A DNA stretch of 47,539 nucleotides, from positions 1 to 47,539 of the forward strand of contig NZ_JROZ02000006.1 in the NCBI RefSeq assembly GCF_000765665.2, given 5' to 3'. This document shows positions 22,140 to 30,118 of the stretch, piece by piece; within the stretch, counting starts at the first letter, position 1; the number at the start of each line of letters is the position of its first letter. The stretch comes from Helicobacter sp. MIT 05-5293 (lineage in GTDB: Bacteria > Campylobacterota > Campylobacteria > Campylobacterales > Helicobacteraceae). The notes under the pieces were generated by a model. It saw only the letters and a list, made by a program, of their open reading frames with translations. It had not been told where the DNA came from and made no database searches. The position numbers and the translations under genes are program-made.

Positions 22140-22212
22140 GGTAACCTCCTTTTAAAAAGTAGGCTACTTCTAGGGAGTTGCTACCTCCCTAGAGCAACCC
22201 CAAGTTATTATA
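22140..22212 (-). promoter_or_regulatory. Promoter and structured leader of micro-gene copy 2
   Basis: TATAAT (22207-22212, minus) then GGGGTTGCTCTAGGGAGG, AGCAACTCCCTAG and GTAGCCTAC, and an SD within GGAGGTTAC. Same competing stems and SD-sequestering hairpin as 17117-17174. Confidence 0.65.
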
Positions 22213-22239
22213 TCGCAATTTAAAACAATTCTTCACTCC

Positions 22240-22394
22240 TTTTGCAATTAAGATAAATTTCGCGTTGTCTCGCGCTCAAAGCTTCACAACTCTTAAAATC
22301 CCTCAAAAAATCCCTCCGCGTGATTCTTTTGCGTTTTCATATTCCCGCATCTCTTACCTTTCTCACCCGCTTCGTGCGTTTGCTAGATAACCCT
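22240..22394. repeat. Composite intergenic repeat, copy 7 (short)
   Basis: AATTAAGATAAATTTCGCG, a shortened CGCGCTCAAAGC module and CCCTCCGCGTGATTC, then a TTCCCGCATCTCTTACC unit also seen in copy 10. No gene. Confidence 0.75.
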
Positions 22395-22523
22395 AGCATT
22401 CTAAGATTCGCGGTATTGCTTGGGCGGTTTTAAGTATTTTTTAGGGGTGAGCTAGACTAAGGGTCTGCGATATTCCCCTAAAAAATACTTAATCCACGCA
22501 ATGATTACCCAAAGCTGAATGCT
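22395..22523 (-). terminator. Stop-codon hairpin element, class A
   Basis: Perfect 18-bp inner stem, tip AGAC/GTCT; five bases beyond the portal stop codon (22529-22531). Confidence 0.75.
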
Positions 22524-22528
22524 TCTAA

Positions 22529-24265
22529 TTATCGTAAATCTACTTTGCTTATGTTATTCTTATAAAACTTCATCTTTTGCGCGTCTTTATCTTGTGGCTC
22601 TTGGGCTTCAAGTGAGGCTTGTTTGGACATCTGATTGATAATACTGCTTTGTGCTTGGAGCTTTTGGCTTTCACTTTGGAGCTTCTCTATCTGTGCTTGA
22701 AGCTTAGCTAATTGCATTTGTGTCTCTTGCTCTAACATTTTATTTTGCGCACTCGCGTTTTCATTTTGGGTCGTGTTGGCATTTTCTAGCACTTCTTCTA
22801 TGTCTTCTACGATTTGAGAATCTGTGTCTTTAAGCATCAAAGGGAGAAGCTCACTGACAATATCGGGGCGTATGTTTGCGATAGTTTTTAAAATCTCACT
22901 CCAGTGCGCGAATCGCTCTTCACGCCCTTGCATCTTAAGCTGTGTGTTATACACAAGATCAAAGCTCCCGATCTTAAGCGTATTCTCTGCGCTGTCATTG
23001 ATACTAAAATATCGCACTGCGCGTCTTTTCTCTGCTATGGCAAACACTTGTTTTTTATTAAAATAATGCTGCATAAAGCTTAAAACTCTTTGATAAATCA
23101 GCCTGTCCATTGCATCACTGCTTTGTATAAAATACTGCAGTCCCAAAAGCCCCGCATCGCGTCTTTGTGCTATGGCTACGCCGCTTTGTCGGTTGGTCGC
23201 TTGGGCTAGGGCTTCATCATTAAGCCCGCTCAAAACCCTTGCCATATTGCGCTTTTGCTCACTTTTCATACTCAAAGCTTGTAAATCTGCGTGATGTTGG
23301 ATAAACTCGATTTTTTTCTCACTCAAACTCCCGCTTCGCACGGCGACTATGGCATTATCTTTAGCGATATTTTCCACAAATTCATCTATATCATCTACGG
23401 CATCAATCTCAAATAAAGCCTTTTGTGTGCCGAGCATATTTGCCATTTTGTTTTCTGCAAAGTTGATGTAATCTTGCAAAGGCTTAATATCTCTAAAGAT
23501 TCCATAAAAGTTGTTTTGCTCATCGATTTGGTATTTACTGATCACAAAAGGGTGCAGATTGTCTTTAAAGGGCATTATTTCGGTTTTGTATATCCCTCCG
23601 TTAGGATTCCACAAATACCTATTCCAGCTTAAAGTGCGGGTTTGCTCATCGTATTCTTTTGCCCATGTTTCTATGATAAAGGCTCTTTGGTCGGCAATGT
23701 CATCTTGCGTGAGGTAAATCTCCTTATCGGGGATTATACTTTTGACTTCACACAAGGCGATGTGTTGCTTTTTATGGAATCTACTCGCATCAAGGGCGTT
23801 TTTATCTTGCGAAAAACAATCAATCAAAAAGCTATCAGTAGGGATACTTTTGATATTGATATGATAAAAGCCCTCTGCGTCTTTTTCACACCATAACTCC
23901 ACTACGGCTAACCCTAAAAGCAAATTAAAATCCCGCGTGTATATCTCTTTATCATAATCATCGCTTTGTGCAAAGACTTTGAGCAAATCAGTCAAAAGAC
24001 TTGCTAAAACTTTATCCTGCTCTTGGCGTCCATTGACTTTGATTTCTGTGCGCGCTTGAATCTTATAGCCTAATATCTTATCGCAAATCATTTTAAAGAT
24101 ATTCTCGTGTATAGGGATTTGCCCTCGTGATTGGAGCTTGGCTAATTCTTGGCTTTGGAGCTGATGTCCGTGATAGTATTGCAGGGCTTGTTTGTATTCG
24201 CTTAATGCCCTATCGTGTGCGCGTTGGTCTTTGGATAGGGCGGTGGTGAGTTGATCTAGCGTCAT
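22529..24265 (-). CDS. Portal protein (P22-type)
   Basis: 578 residues. The N-terminal layout (ALQYYHGHQLQSQELAKLQS, GQIPIHENIFKMICDKILGY) and the conserved turn region around YQIDEQNNFYGIFRDIKPLQ fit the P22-type portal family. A C-terminal coiled coil (about 495-555, EQETQMQLAKLQAQIEKLQS) resembles the barrel. It forms the dodecameric DNA gate at one capsid vertex and docks the terminase. It is a single-gene block between repeat copies 7 and 8; in most phages the portal directly neighbours terminase or scaffold, so the order here is loosened. Confidence 0.88.
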   Translation of the reverse strand: MTLDQLTTALSKDQRAHDRALSEYKQALQYYHGHQLQSQELAKLQSRGQIPIHENIFKMICDKILGYKIQARTEIKVNGRQEQDKVLASLLTDLLKVFAQSDDYDKEIYTRDFNLLLGLAVVELWCEKDAEGFYHINIKSIPTDSFLIDCFSQDKNALDASRFHKKQHIALCEVKSIIPDKEIYLTQDDIADQRAFIIETWAKEYDEQTRTLSWNRYLWNPNGGIYKTEIMPFKDNLHPFVISKYQIDEQNNFYGIFRDIKPLQDYINFAENKMANMLGTQKALFEIDAVDDIDEFVENIAKDNAIVAVRSGSLSEKKIEFIQHHADLQALSMKSEQKRNMARVLSGLNDEALAQATNRQSGVAIAQRRDAGLLGLQYFIQSSDAMDRLIYQRVLSFMQHYFNKKQVFAIAEKRRAVRYFSINDSAENTLKIGSFDLVYNTQLKMQGREERFAHWSEILKTIANIRPDIVSELLPLMLKDTDSQIVEDIEEVLENANTTQNENASAQNKMLEQETQMQLAKLQAQIEKLQSESQKLQAQSSIINQMSKQASLEAQEPQDKDAQKMKFYKNNISKVDLR

Positions 24266-24274
24266 TTATACTCC

Positions 24275-24546
24275 TTATTCCAATTAAGATAAATTCGTCC
24301 TTGCGGTTAAAATCCTTGATTGCTGCATTCGCACTTATTTTTCGCGTTATTTTTTAGCTTTTAACGCAAAAAGGGGTTTATCCCCCTCCCGTCCCCCTTA
24401 ACCCCGAAAAAGACGCCGCTTTTTCGGCAAACAAGGGGGAAGCCTCGCTTTATCCGCTTCTAGCTCAAATCGTGCGGAGGCACTACTGCCTCCTTTGATC
24501 ACGATTTACGCACCACGAAGCGGGCGAGTTTATTTATTTAACGCTT
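24275..24546. repeat. Composite intergenic repeat, copy 8
   Basis: AATTAAGATAAATTCGTCC unit, then the GGGGTTTATCCCC, CCGAAAAAG and GGAGGCA/TGCCTCC units, here with the middle units in the opposite order and strand to copy 4 (the GCGGGCGAG unit is now at the left-gene side). No gene. Confidence 0.75.
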
Positions 24547-24673
24547 AGCATTCTAAGATTCGCGGTATTGCTTTCGTGGTTTTTTGGAGATTTTGGAGGT
24601 GAGGCTAGACTAGAGGTCTGCGAACCTTCAAAATCTCCAAAATCTGCGAAATGATTACCCAAAGCTGAATGCT
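24547..24673 (-). terminator. Stop-codon hairpin element, class C
   Basis: Class C arms with one G-T pair; three bases beyond the stop codon of the gene at 24677. Confidence 0.75.
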
Positions 24674-24676
24674 TTT

Positions 24677-25267
24677 TTAGACGATGCCTGTTATATGGAC
24701 ACTCCCCTTAAACGGCGCACTACTCGCATTATTATAGACAAACTCCACTTCCGCGCTCGTATTTGGCTTGAGCGTCAAAATATACATACCATTCTCGCCC
24801 TCTCTGCGATTATCGACATTGTTTTTTGCACTCCACCCGCCTATGCTTTCTTTCTGATAAGTCTTATTAGAGTTAAGCCCTCCGCCTTTAGTCGTCCATC
24901 GCCTGATACTCCTACTCTGTAAAATATCTCCTGCGGGTGTGCCACTGCCTCCGCTTAAGGCAAGGAGTAGCCTGTCTTGATACTTTAAGCGCACATCGAC
25001 CCCTGCACGCCCTGCTTGGTTATACATATACTGCGTGTAAGTGATATTACTTTCCCACCGCTGCGGGCTTAAAGTGTAGGCATCATTAGTATCCCCGCTC
25101 CCTGCATTGAGCGCGAATAAAACCTCTATGGCATACACATTGGGATTAGTAATGCTTATAGTCGTGCTTTCATTACTCGTGTGTGTGTAGCTGAAATTAA
25201 AAAACTCTACACTATCGCTTTGAGCGTGGAGTATGGGCTTGTTTTTAAGAGGGATAGTATAGCTCAT
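24677..25267 (-). CDS. Beta-rich virion/tail protein, unknown
   Basis: 196 residues, rich in Ser/Thr/Asn/Gly with alternating strands (TNPNVYAIEVLFALNAGSGD, and at the C-terminus LKPNTSAEVEFVYNN). No membrane segment. Its start overlaps the stop of the next gene upstream (ATGA), so translation is coupled to the 142-aa gene. Together with the tail-fibre-assembly-like protein at 25689, a tail or receptor-binding role is likely; no family recognised. Confidence 0.55.
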   Translation of the reverse strand: MSYTIPLKNKPILHAQSDSVEFFNFSYTHTSNESTTISITNPNVYAIEVLFALNAGSGDTNDAYTLSPQRWESNITYTQYMYNQAGRAGVDVRLKYQDRLLLALSGGSGTPAGDILQSRSIRRWTTKGGGLNSNKTYQKESIGGWSAKNNVDNRREGENGMYILTLKPNTSAEVEFVYNNASSAPFKGSVHITGIV

Positions 25268-25692
25268 AAAAGCTCCTTAATATCATCAAGCTTGACTTTC
25301 ACGCGTCTTGCGTAAAGCTTCCACCCTAAAGGATTCTCTATCACTTCTTTGTCATAGACAGAGCTTAAAAATGAAAAGATTTTCTCCTCACCCCATTCCT
25401 TGCATACTTTATAATCAAATATCACACACCCGCAATTAGCAAGCACTTTTTTATCACTAAGGATAAAAACACAATCAGGGCAAGTGGGATTCAAACCCTC
25501 ATCTGTCAATAACGCGCTGTGAATATTATTCTCAATCACCTCTTGGATATATGCCTCTATCTTGTAAAAATCACAATAATCCCGCACAAAGCCTATCAGC
25601 TCATCGCGCGTGATAGGGTGCTTATTGGTATCTCTGTGGGTCAAATCGATACGCAAAAAGTCCTTATCATCATAAAAAACAAACATTTTCAC
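25264..25692 (-). CDS. Unknown 142-aa protein with CxxC-like cysteines
   Basis: Contains NPTCPDCVFILSDKKVLANC and GCVIFDYKVC, so five cysteines in a short stretch (a possible zinc site or disulfides). Otherwise mixed alpha/beta. It overlaps both neighbours by four bases (ATGA), in the middle of a three-gene tail block. Function unknown. Confidence 0.6.
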   Translation of the reverse strand: MKMFVFYDDKDFLRIDLTHRDTNKHPITRDELIGFVRDYCDFYKIEAYIQEVIENNIHSALLTDEGLNPTCPDCVFILSDKKVLANCGCVIFDYKVCKEWGEEKIFSFLSSVYDKEVIENPLGWKLYARRVKVKLDDIKELL

Positions 25693-26243
25693 TCTCCTAA
25701 AGGGCTTTTATAGCTTATTGCTTGCAACTCTTTTAAAGTCGTGGCATTTTCTATTTTCTCTTTTAACTGCTGATAATGCCCCAAAAGCTTTGCATAGGCT
25801 GTATTATAAGACGCACTCTTTGTAAGCACTTTTTGCGCTAATTCCTCTAAGGGGATATTTCTCGCATCGGCGAGTTGCTTTAAAAATGGCGCATCTTGCT
25901 CATTATGCGTGTCTAAAAACCTCTGTGCGTCTTTTGCCTGCTCTTGGTAGGTCTCAATCTCTGCGGGGGTCTTACCCTCTCTTAAGACATACAACTCACT
26001 CTCTAGGCAGTAAGTGATGTGTGCGAGAATCTGCTCTTTTTTTGATGCGATGTCAAAGGGGGGCAAGGTGTAGTTATGATTCACCTGCATACCGATAAAG
26101 GCATATTCCTCTTGCTCTTTATTTAGCTCTATCGTCTTGATACTCCGCTCGTCCCATTCCTTATAAACACTGCTGTCAAAAATCTCACTTATGATGTGTG
26201 CGCCGTTTATGAGGGCGTATTTGGTGTTAGGCTTAGCTTTCAT
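25689..26243 (-). CDS. Tail-fibre-assembly-like protein (putative)
   Basis: 184 residues. The first ~70 residues are beta-rich. Residues about 75-184 have the helical pattern common at the ends of phage tail/fibre accessory proteins: KKEQILAHITYCLESELYVL, then LADARNIPLEELAQKVLTKS and YNTAYAKLLGHYQQLKEKIE. It begins the three-gene tail block, just after composite repeat copy 9. By analogy it may help assemble or attach the fibre encoded at 27121. Confidence 0.5.
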   Translation of the reverse strand: MKAKPNTKYALINGAHIISEIFDSSVYKEWDERSIKTIELNKEQEEYAFIGMQVNHNYTLPPFDIASKKEQILAHITYCLESELYVLREGKTPAEIETYQEQAKDAQRFLDTHNEQDAPFLKQLADARNIPLEELAQKVLTKSASYNTAYAKLLGHYQQLKEKIENATTLKELQAISYKSPLGE

Positions 26244-26254
26244 TTTTTTTATTC

Positions 26255-26623
26255 CTTTTGCAAATTAAGATAAATTCAGTTTTGAGCGACTAATAAGGGA
26301 ATGCTGCGGCTCGCTCCACTGCAACTTAGGCTCTAAGATACTAGAATTTCGTGTTTTCCTTTCTTTCTCGCCCGATTCGTGGTGCGTAAATCGTGATAAA
26401 GGAGGCAGTAGTGCCTCCGCACGATTTGAGCTAGAAGCGGATAAAGCGAGGCTCTCCCCTTGTTTGCCGAAAAGAAAAAGCGGCGGCTTTATTCTTTTCG
26501 GGGTTAAGGGGAGTGAGGAGGGGATAAACCCCTTTTCTTTTTGCGAAAAACTCTTAAAATCCCTCAAAAAATCCCTCCGCGTGATTCTTAGTTTTTTCCT
26601 TAAACTTTTTTTCAAAACCCCCT
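26255..26623. repeat. Composite intergenic repeat, copy 9
   Basis: AATTAAGATAAATTCAG unit, GGAGGCA/TGCCTCC hairpin, the CCGAAAAGAA/TTCTTTTCGG hairpin, GGGGTTAAGGGGAGTGAGG and CCCTCCGCGTGATTC. The minus-strand frame in it (SFSQKEKGFIPSSLPLTPKR) is repeat-encoded. Confidence 0.8.
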
Positions 26624-26805
26624 AGCATTCTAAGATTCGCGGTATTGCTTGGGCGGTTTTAAGTATTTTTTAGGGGTGAGCTAGACTAAAGTCTGCGATA
26701 TTCCCCTAAAAAATACTTAATCCACGCAATGATTACCCAAAGCTGAATGCTCTAAACCCTTAAAATTTTGCTAATCTCTGCTATGATTACCCAAAGCTGA
26801 ATGCT
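26624..26805 (-). terminator. Hairpin element class A plus a right-half class B fragment
   Basis: 26624-26751 is complete; its tip is a shorter AGACT/AGTCT. 26752-26805 is the right arm of class B and abuts the stop codon of the 100-aa gene (26806-26808). Confidence 0.75.
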
Positions 26806-27108
26806 TTACATTCTTTCCGTAGGTAACAACTTCTCATCTTGCACTAATCCCTCTTGCTCTTGGGGTTTAGCCTTGCTCTTATCGAGCACACTCCCAAAGG
26901 CATTCCCCAAAGTGCCGATAGCCTCACCTTGATTCTTAAGCGTGTTGTTATACTTTTCTTTTTCCCATGTATTCATCGCTTTTGTCTCTTTTAACTGCTG
27001 CTCTGCTAGGTCATACATTTTCCTATTGTGGTTATTTTGGAGTATCGCGCTTGTAAGGGTTGCTGCCCCTTGCAATAAGCCACTTCCAAATCCATCTGCC
27101 CAACCCAT
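26806..27108 (-). CDS. Small glycine/alanine-rich virion protein (putative)
   Basis: 100 residues: an N-terminal Gly/Ala stretch (MGWADGFGSGLLQGAATLTS), then a charged helix (NNHNRKMYDLAEQQLKETKA). This resembles short internal or ejection proteins of podoviruses with an N-terminal membrane-active peptide. It lies 12 nt downstream of the fibre gene and is probably co-expressed with it. Confidence 0.5.
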   Translation of the reverse strand: MGWADGFGSGLLQGAATLTSAILQNNHNRKMYDLAEQQLKETKAMNTWEKEKYNNTLKNQGEAIGTLGNAFGSVLDKSKAKPQEQEGLVQDEKLLPTERM

Positions 27109-27120
27109 TTTTTTACTCCT

Positions 27121-28809
27121 TTATATGATTTCTACGCTTTCTAAATAAGCATCTATCTCCCCTGCATTATCCAGATAAGCCCTTGCGATGCTTAAAGCCA
27201 ACGCCCTTTTAGAATCTAAAGAGAGGTGATTAAAAGCATAGTTTTGCCCTGATTCTAGCTCGGGGATAGAGTCTAGATTTAGTCCATTTGCGATGCTCAC
27301 AAGGCTTTGATAGTAGTTATAATCCCGCGTGTTGCTGATGCTCTCTATAAACTCATCTGGGCTTTGCCCCGCTAAGCTTAAAATGCTAAGGTCTTCTCGT
27401 GTCAAAAAGCTAAAGTCAAAATTTACCGCTTCACTGCCTGCATAAGAAATCGTGCATATCCCTCCGCTAGAGACAATGACATTAATCTCATCGTCATTGT
27501 CCAAAGTGATAAAAGCACATTTGCTCTCACCTCTTTGTCCTACGCCTTTTTGATTCCCCGCGCCTCCGCTCACACTCAAATAACTCCCAAAGCTCGTAAT
27601 CCCTCCGCTTGTATCGCTATTATCCCCGCCATTGCCTCCTCTGACAAAGACAAAATAATTTTTTATCCCTTTAATAGGCATAAATGTCGTGCTCTCTGTA
27701 AAAGTGATGCCTTGATAGTCGCTCCCTAATACGGCGACATTGCCTTGTATCGTATAAAAAAGCTCTCTTAATGCTAAAATCTCGGCAGTGTTAAGCACTC
27801 TAATCTCCCTTAGCATAGCGTCTTTTACGCGCCCTATCTCGGCGATATGGGACTCTGTGCAAGATTCTAAATCTTGAGCCTTTGCGTCTTTGTAGGATTC
27901 TAGCTCTTGGGTCTTCTCCTCTTTGTATAAATCCAAATCGTGCTTTTTGTCTTCCTTAAAGGCTTCTAGCTCTTTGGCTTTCTCCTCTTTATAAGATTCT
28001 AAGCGACTAAGCGCGTTGATAAAAGCGATATTGGCTTGGTGATAGTATTTGACTAATTGCTCCTTAAAGGCTTCTACCTGCTGGATTGCGATATTTGCTT
28101 CGGATTTTGCCTTTTGATAGGAGAGCATAAACGCCTCGCTTTTTTCCTGCATCAGTTGTAATTTTTCATTAAACAACGCGCAATACTCTTCTTTCTTATC
28201 ATACAATTCCTTTTCAAATCCCTCTTTAGTCGCTAGAAGATCTACTTGCATATTGTGTAAGAGATTTTGTGCGAGGACTTCGATTTGCAGTTTTATATCG
28301 GTGGCTTGTTGGAGCATAGCTTTAAGTGAAAAGCTGATATGCTCTATCTCTGTCATACTTTCTTGGATTTCTTGGATTTTCTCTAGGGTAAATCGCGCCA
28401 TCTCAAGCTTAGAATCAAGTGCGCTAAGCTCTGCTTGTGTCGTATCAAGGATTTGCTCACTTTGAGCATAAAGCTCTAGGCTACTCTTGTGCATGGAGGA
28501 AATCTCTGTAAGACTTTGATTGATAAATGCCGCACTTGTAGCAAGTGAAGCCTTAAGGAGATTATAGTTTTCGTTTGAAATTTTGAGATTATCGACATAA
28601 TACGAATACACCTTAAAAATATCGCGACTGATGTCAATAAGCTCTGCAATCCCCAAAAGTGAATAATGCGCGGAGATAAGGACATTATTATTTTGTTGGA
28701 TTTTTTCTAGCATCTCCTCTCGCAACGCCTTTAGCTCCTCGTCTCTGTCTGCGTCATAAGTGGGCGTTTGTGGGGGTAGAGTGATAAGGGGGGCTTGTGT
28801 GTCTTGCAT
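27121..28809 (-). CDS. Tail fibre / receptor-binding protein (putative)
   Basis: 562 residues. About residues 10-330 are one long coiled coil. Between about 262 and 316 it becomes an 11-residue repeat (LESYKEEKAKE, LEAFKEDKKHD, LDLYKEEKTQE, LESYKDAKAQD), a hendecad pattern. Then comes a glycine-rich adhesin-like region (about 390-425, FVRGGNGGDNSDTSGGITSF), typical of fibre tips, and a helical C-terminus. It should bind the host surface. The promoter region is shared, divergently, with the plus-strand zincin unit at 28913. Confidence 0.65.
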   Translation of the reverse strand: MQDTQAPLITLPPQTPTYDADRDEELKALREEMLEKIQQNNNVLISAHYSLLGIAELIDISRDIFKVYSYYVDNLKISNENYNLLKASLATSAAFINQSLTEISSMHKSSLELYAQSEQILDTTQAELSALDSKLEMARFTLEKIQEIQESMTEIEHISFSLKAMLQQATDIKLQIEVLAQNLLHNMQVDLLATKEGFEKELYDKKEEYCALFNEKLQLMQEKSEAFMLSYQKAKSEANIAIQQVEAFKEQLVKYYHQANIAFINALSRLESYKEEKAKELEAFKEDKKHDLDLYKEEKTQELESYKDAKAQDLESCTESHIAEIGRVKDAMLREIRVLNTAEILALRELFYTIQGNVAVLGSDYQGITFTESTTFMPIKGIKNYFVFVRGGNGGDNSDTSGGITSFGSYLSVSGGAGNQKGVGQRGESKCAFITLDNDDEINVIVSSGGICTISYAGSEAVNFDFSFLTREDLSILSLAGQSPDEFIESISNTRDYNYYQSLVSIANGLNLDSIPELESGQNYAFNHLSLDSKRALALSIARAYLDNAGEIDAYLESVEII

Positions 28810-28872
28810 AATATTTCCTTTCTAAGATACGACAAATTTAAATCTTATATTAAAAAAATAATCACTTTAAAA

Positions 28873-28912
28873 AAAGGGTTAAAAAAGGTAAGGTTATGAT
28901 ATAATAGGCATT
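28873..28912 (+). promoter_or_regulatory. Promoter of the zincin unit (leaderless)
   Basis: AAAGGGTTAAAAAA (28873-28886), GGTTATGA and TATAAT (28900-28905). The ATG of the first gene is at 28913, 8 nt after the -10 box, so the mRNA would start at or next to the start codon. Confidence 0.6.
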
Positions 28913-29074
28913 ATGGGCAAAACAATTCTCTTAATCTTATTATTAATCTTTATAGGGTTCATACTCTTTATGATCGCGCTAGAAAATGCTGCTGCAGTGA
29001 TAAAAATCCTTATCATTGTGGGGGGATTATCGTGCTTTTATATTCTCAAAGAGGTATTTACTCCCAAAACCTAA
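28913..29074 (+). CDS. 53-aa two-helix membrane protein, probably leaderless
   Basis: MGKTILLILLLIFIGFILFM, a short polar link (ALENAAA), then a second hydrophobic segment (VIKILIIVGGLSCFYILK). No Shine-Dalgarno fits between the TATAAT and the ATG. It overlaps the start of the zincin frame by 59 nt in another frame. Roles as membrane partner, holin-like protein or leader of the peptidase are all possible; none is shown. Confidence 0.5.
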   Translation: MGKTILLILLLIFIGFILFMIALENAAAVIKILIIVGGLSCFYILKEVFTPKT

Positions 29075-29678
29075 GCCCCCTTTGTCGCAAAGTTTGCAGG
29101 AGGCAAAAACATTTTTCAAGGCGACAAACCGCGATGCGACAAATGATCTGCTTTTTGACACTACCATTGATATTGCTAACGCTTTGGGGGTGGAATATTC
29201 CACTCTCGCGCACCTTGATAGCGAGTTTCAGATAGAAAATTTAAAAGGAATATATTTAACTAATGATAGTAATACGATTCTGCTAGATGAAGATTTGGTC
29301 AAAAGTGGGGATACTTTAGGGAGTGTTGTTCTCCTCCATGAGCTTATCCACGCGGTTACATTTAGGGTGATAATGTGCGCAGAGTGTGCAGAGACGCAAG
29401 CTCTCTTATCCCCTAAGCAATTAAAAGGGTATGCAAAAATATATGAGATTTATCACCAACTCGCGCTTAAATATCCCCAATATGTCTATGAAGAGGGTAA
29501 AAATATGGGGATTTATGGATTAAAAGATGTCCATGAGTTTGTCTCCGAGCTAGCACAAGAGTATTTTAGGAATTTTTTAGAGCAAGAGGGCGTTTATGAT
29601 GATGTGATTGATGCGTATGAGGAGATTATCTATTATCCTGATGCGCAAAGATTTACTCCTTTTTCCAAATTAAGATAA
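29016..29678 (+). CDS. Zincin-type metallopeptidase (HExxH)
   Basis: 220 residues from a TTG start (the exact start is uncertain). The zinc motif LLHELIHAV has ligands H108 and H112 with catalytic E109. A third ligand E174 is in YGLKDVHEFVSELA, the spacing seen in phage and polyvalent-protein zincins. There is no signal peptide; if the TTG is wrong the protein is shorter. The last residues (SKLR) and the stop come from the AATTAAGATAA repeat unit, so the gene is fused to the repeat. It is one of only a few plus-strand genes, which suggests an accessory (moron) role such as cleaving host proteins. Substrate unknown. Confidence 0.7.
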   Translation: MWGDYRAFIFSKRYLLPKPKPPLSQSLQEAKTFFKATNRDATNDLLFDTTIDIANALGVEYSTLAHLDSEFQIENLKGIYLTNDSNTILLDEDLVKSGDTLGSVVLLHELIHAVTFRVIMCAECAETQALLSPKQLKGYAKIYEIYHQLALKYPQYVYEEGKNMGIYGLKDVHEFVSELAQEYFRNFLEQEGVYDDVIDAYEEIIYYPDAQRFTPFSKLR

Positions 29679-30118
29679 ATTCAGTTTTGAGCGACTAATA
29701 AGGGAATGCTGCGGCTCGCTCCACTGCAACGCACACTAAGTGCGTCTCATTCGCTCTCCTTGCATAACCCTTATTATTCATCTCAAACCTTAGAATTTTG
29801 TGTTTTTCCTTTTTTTCTCGCCCGCTTCGTGGTGCGTAAATCGTGATCAAAGGAGGCAGTAGTGCCTCCGCACGATTTGAGCTAGAAGCGGATAAAGCGA
29901 GGCTCTCCCCTTGTTTGCCGAAAAGAAAAAGCGGCGGCTTTATTCTTTTCGGGGTTAAGGGGAGTGAGGAGGGGATAAACCCCTTTTCTTTTTGCGAAAA
30001 ACTCTTAAAATTCATCAAAAATCCCTCCGCGTGATTCTTTTGCGTTTTTATATTTTCCCGCATCTCTTGCCTTTCTCACCGATTTGTGCGTTTGCTAGAT
30101 AACCCCCTAGCATTCTAA
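29660..30118. repeat. Composite intergenic repeat, copy 10
   Basis: Same module order as copy 4 (AATTAAGATAAATTCAG, CGCAC/GTGCG hairpin, GGAGGCA/TGCCTCC, CCGAAAAGAA/TTCTTTTCGG, CCCTCCGCGTGATTC), then the TTTTCCCGCATCTCTTGCC unit of copy 7. At its left end an unused minus-strand SD (AAAAAGGAGTAAA) points into the zincin gene. Confidence 0.8.

Noticed and set aside
29032-29235. 67-codon plus-strand frame over the zincin start
   Set aside because: No SD; the zincin frame carries the HExxH and third-ligand motifs and continues much further.
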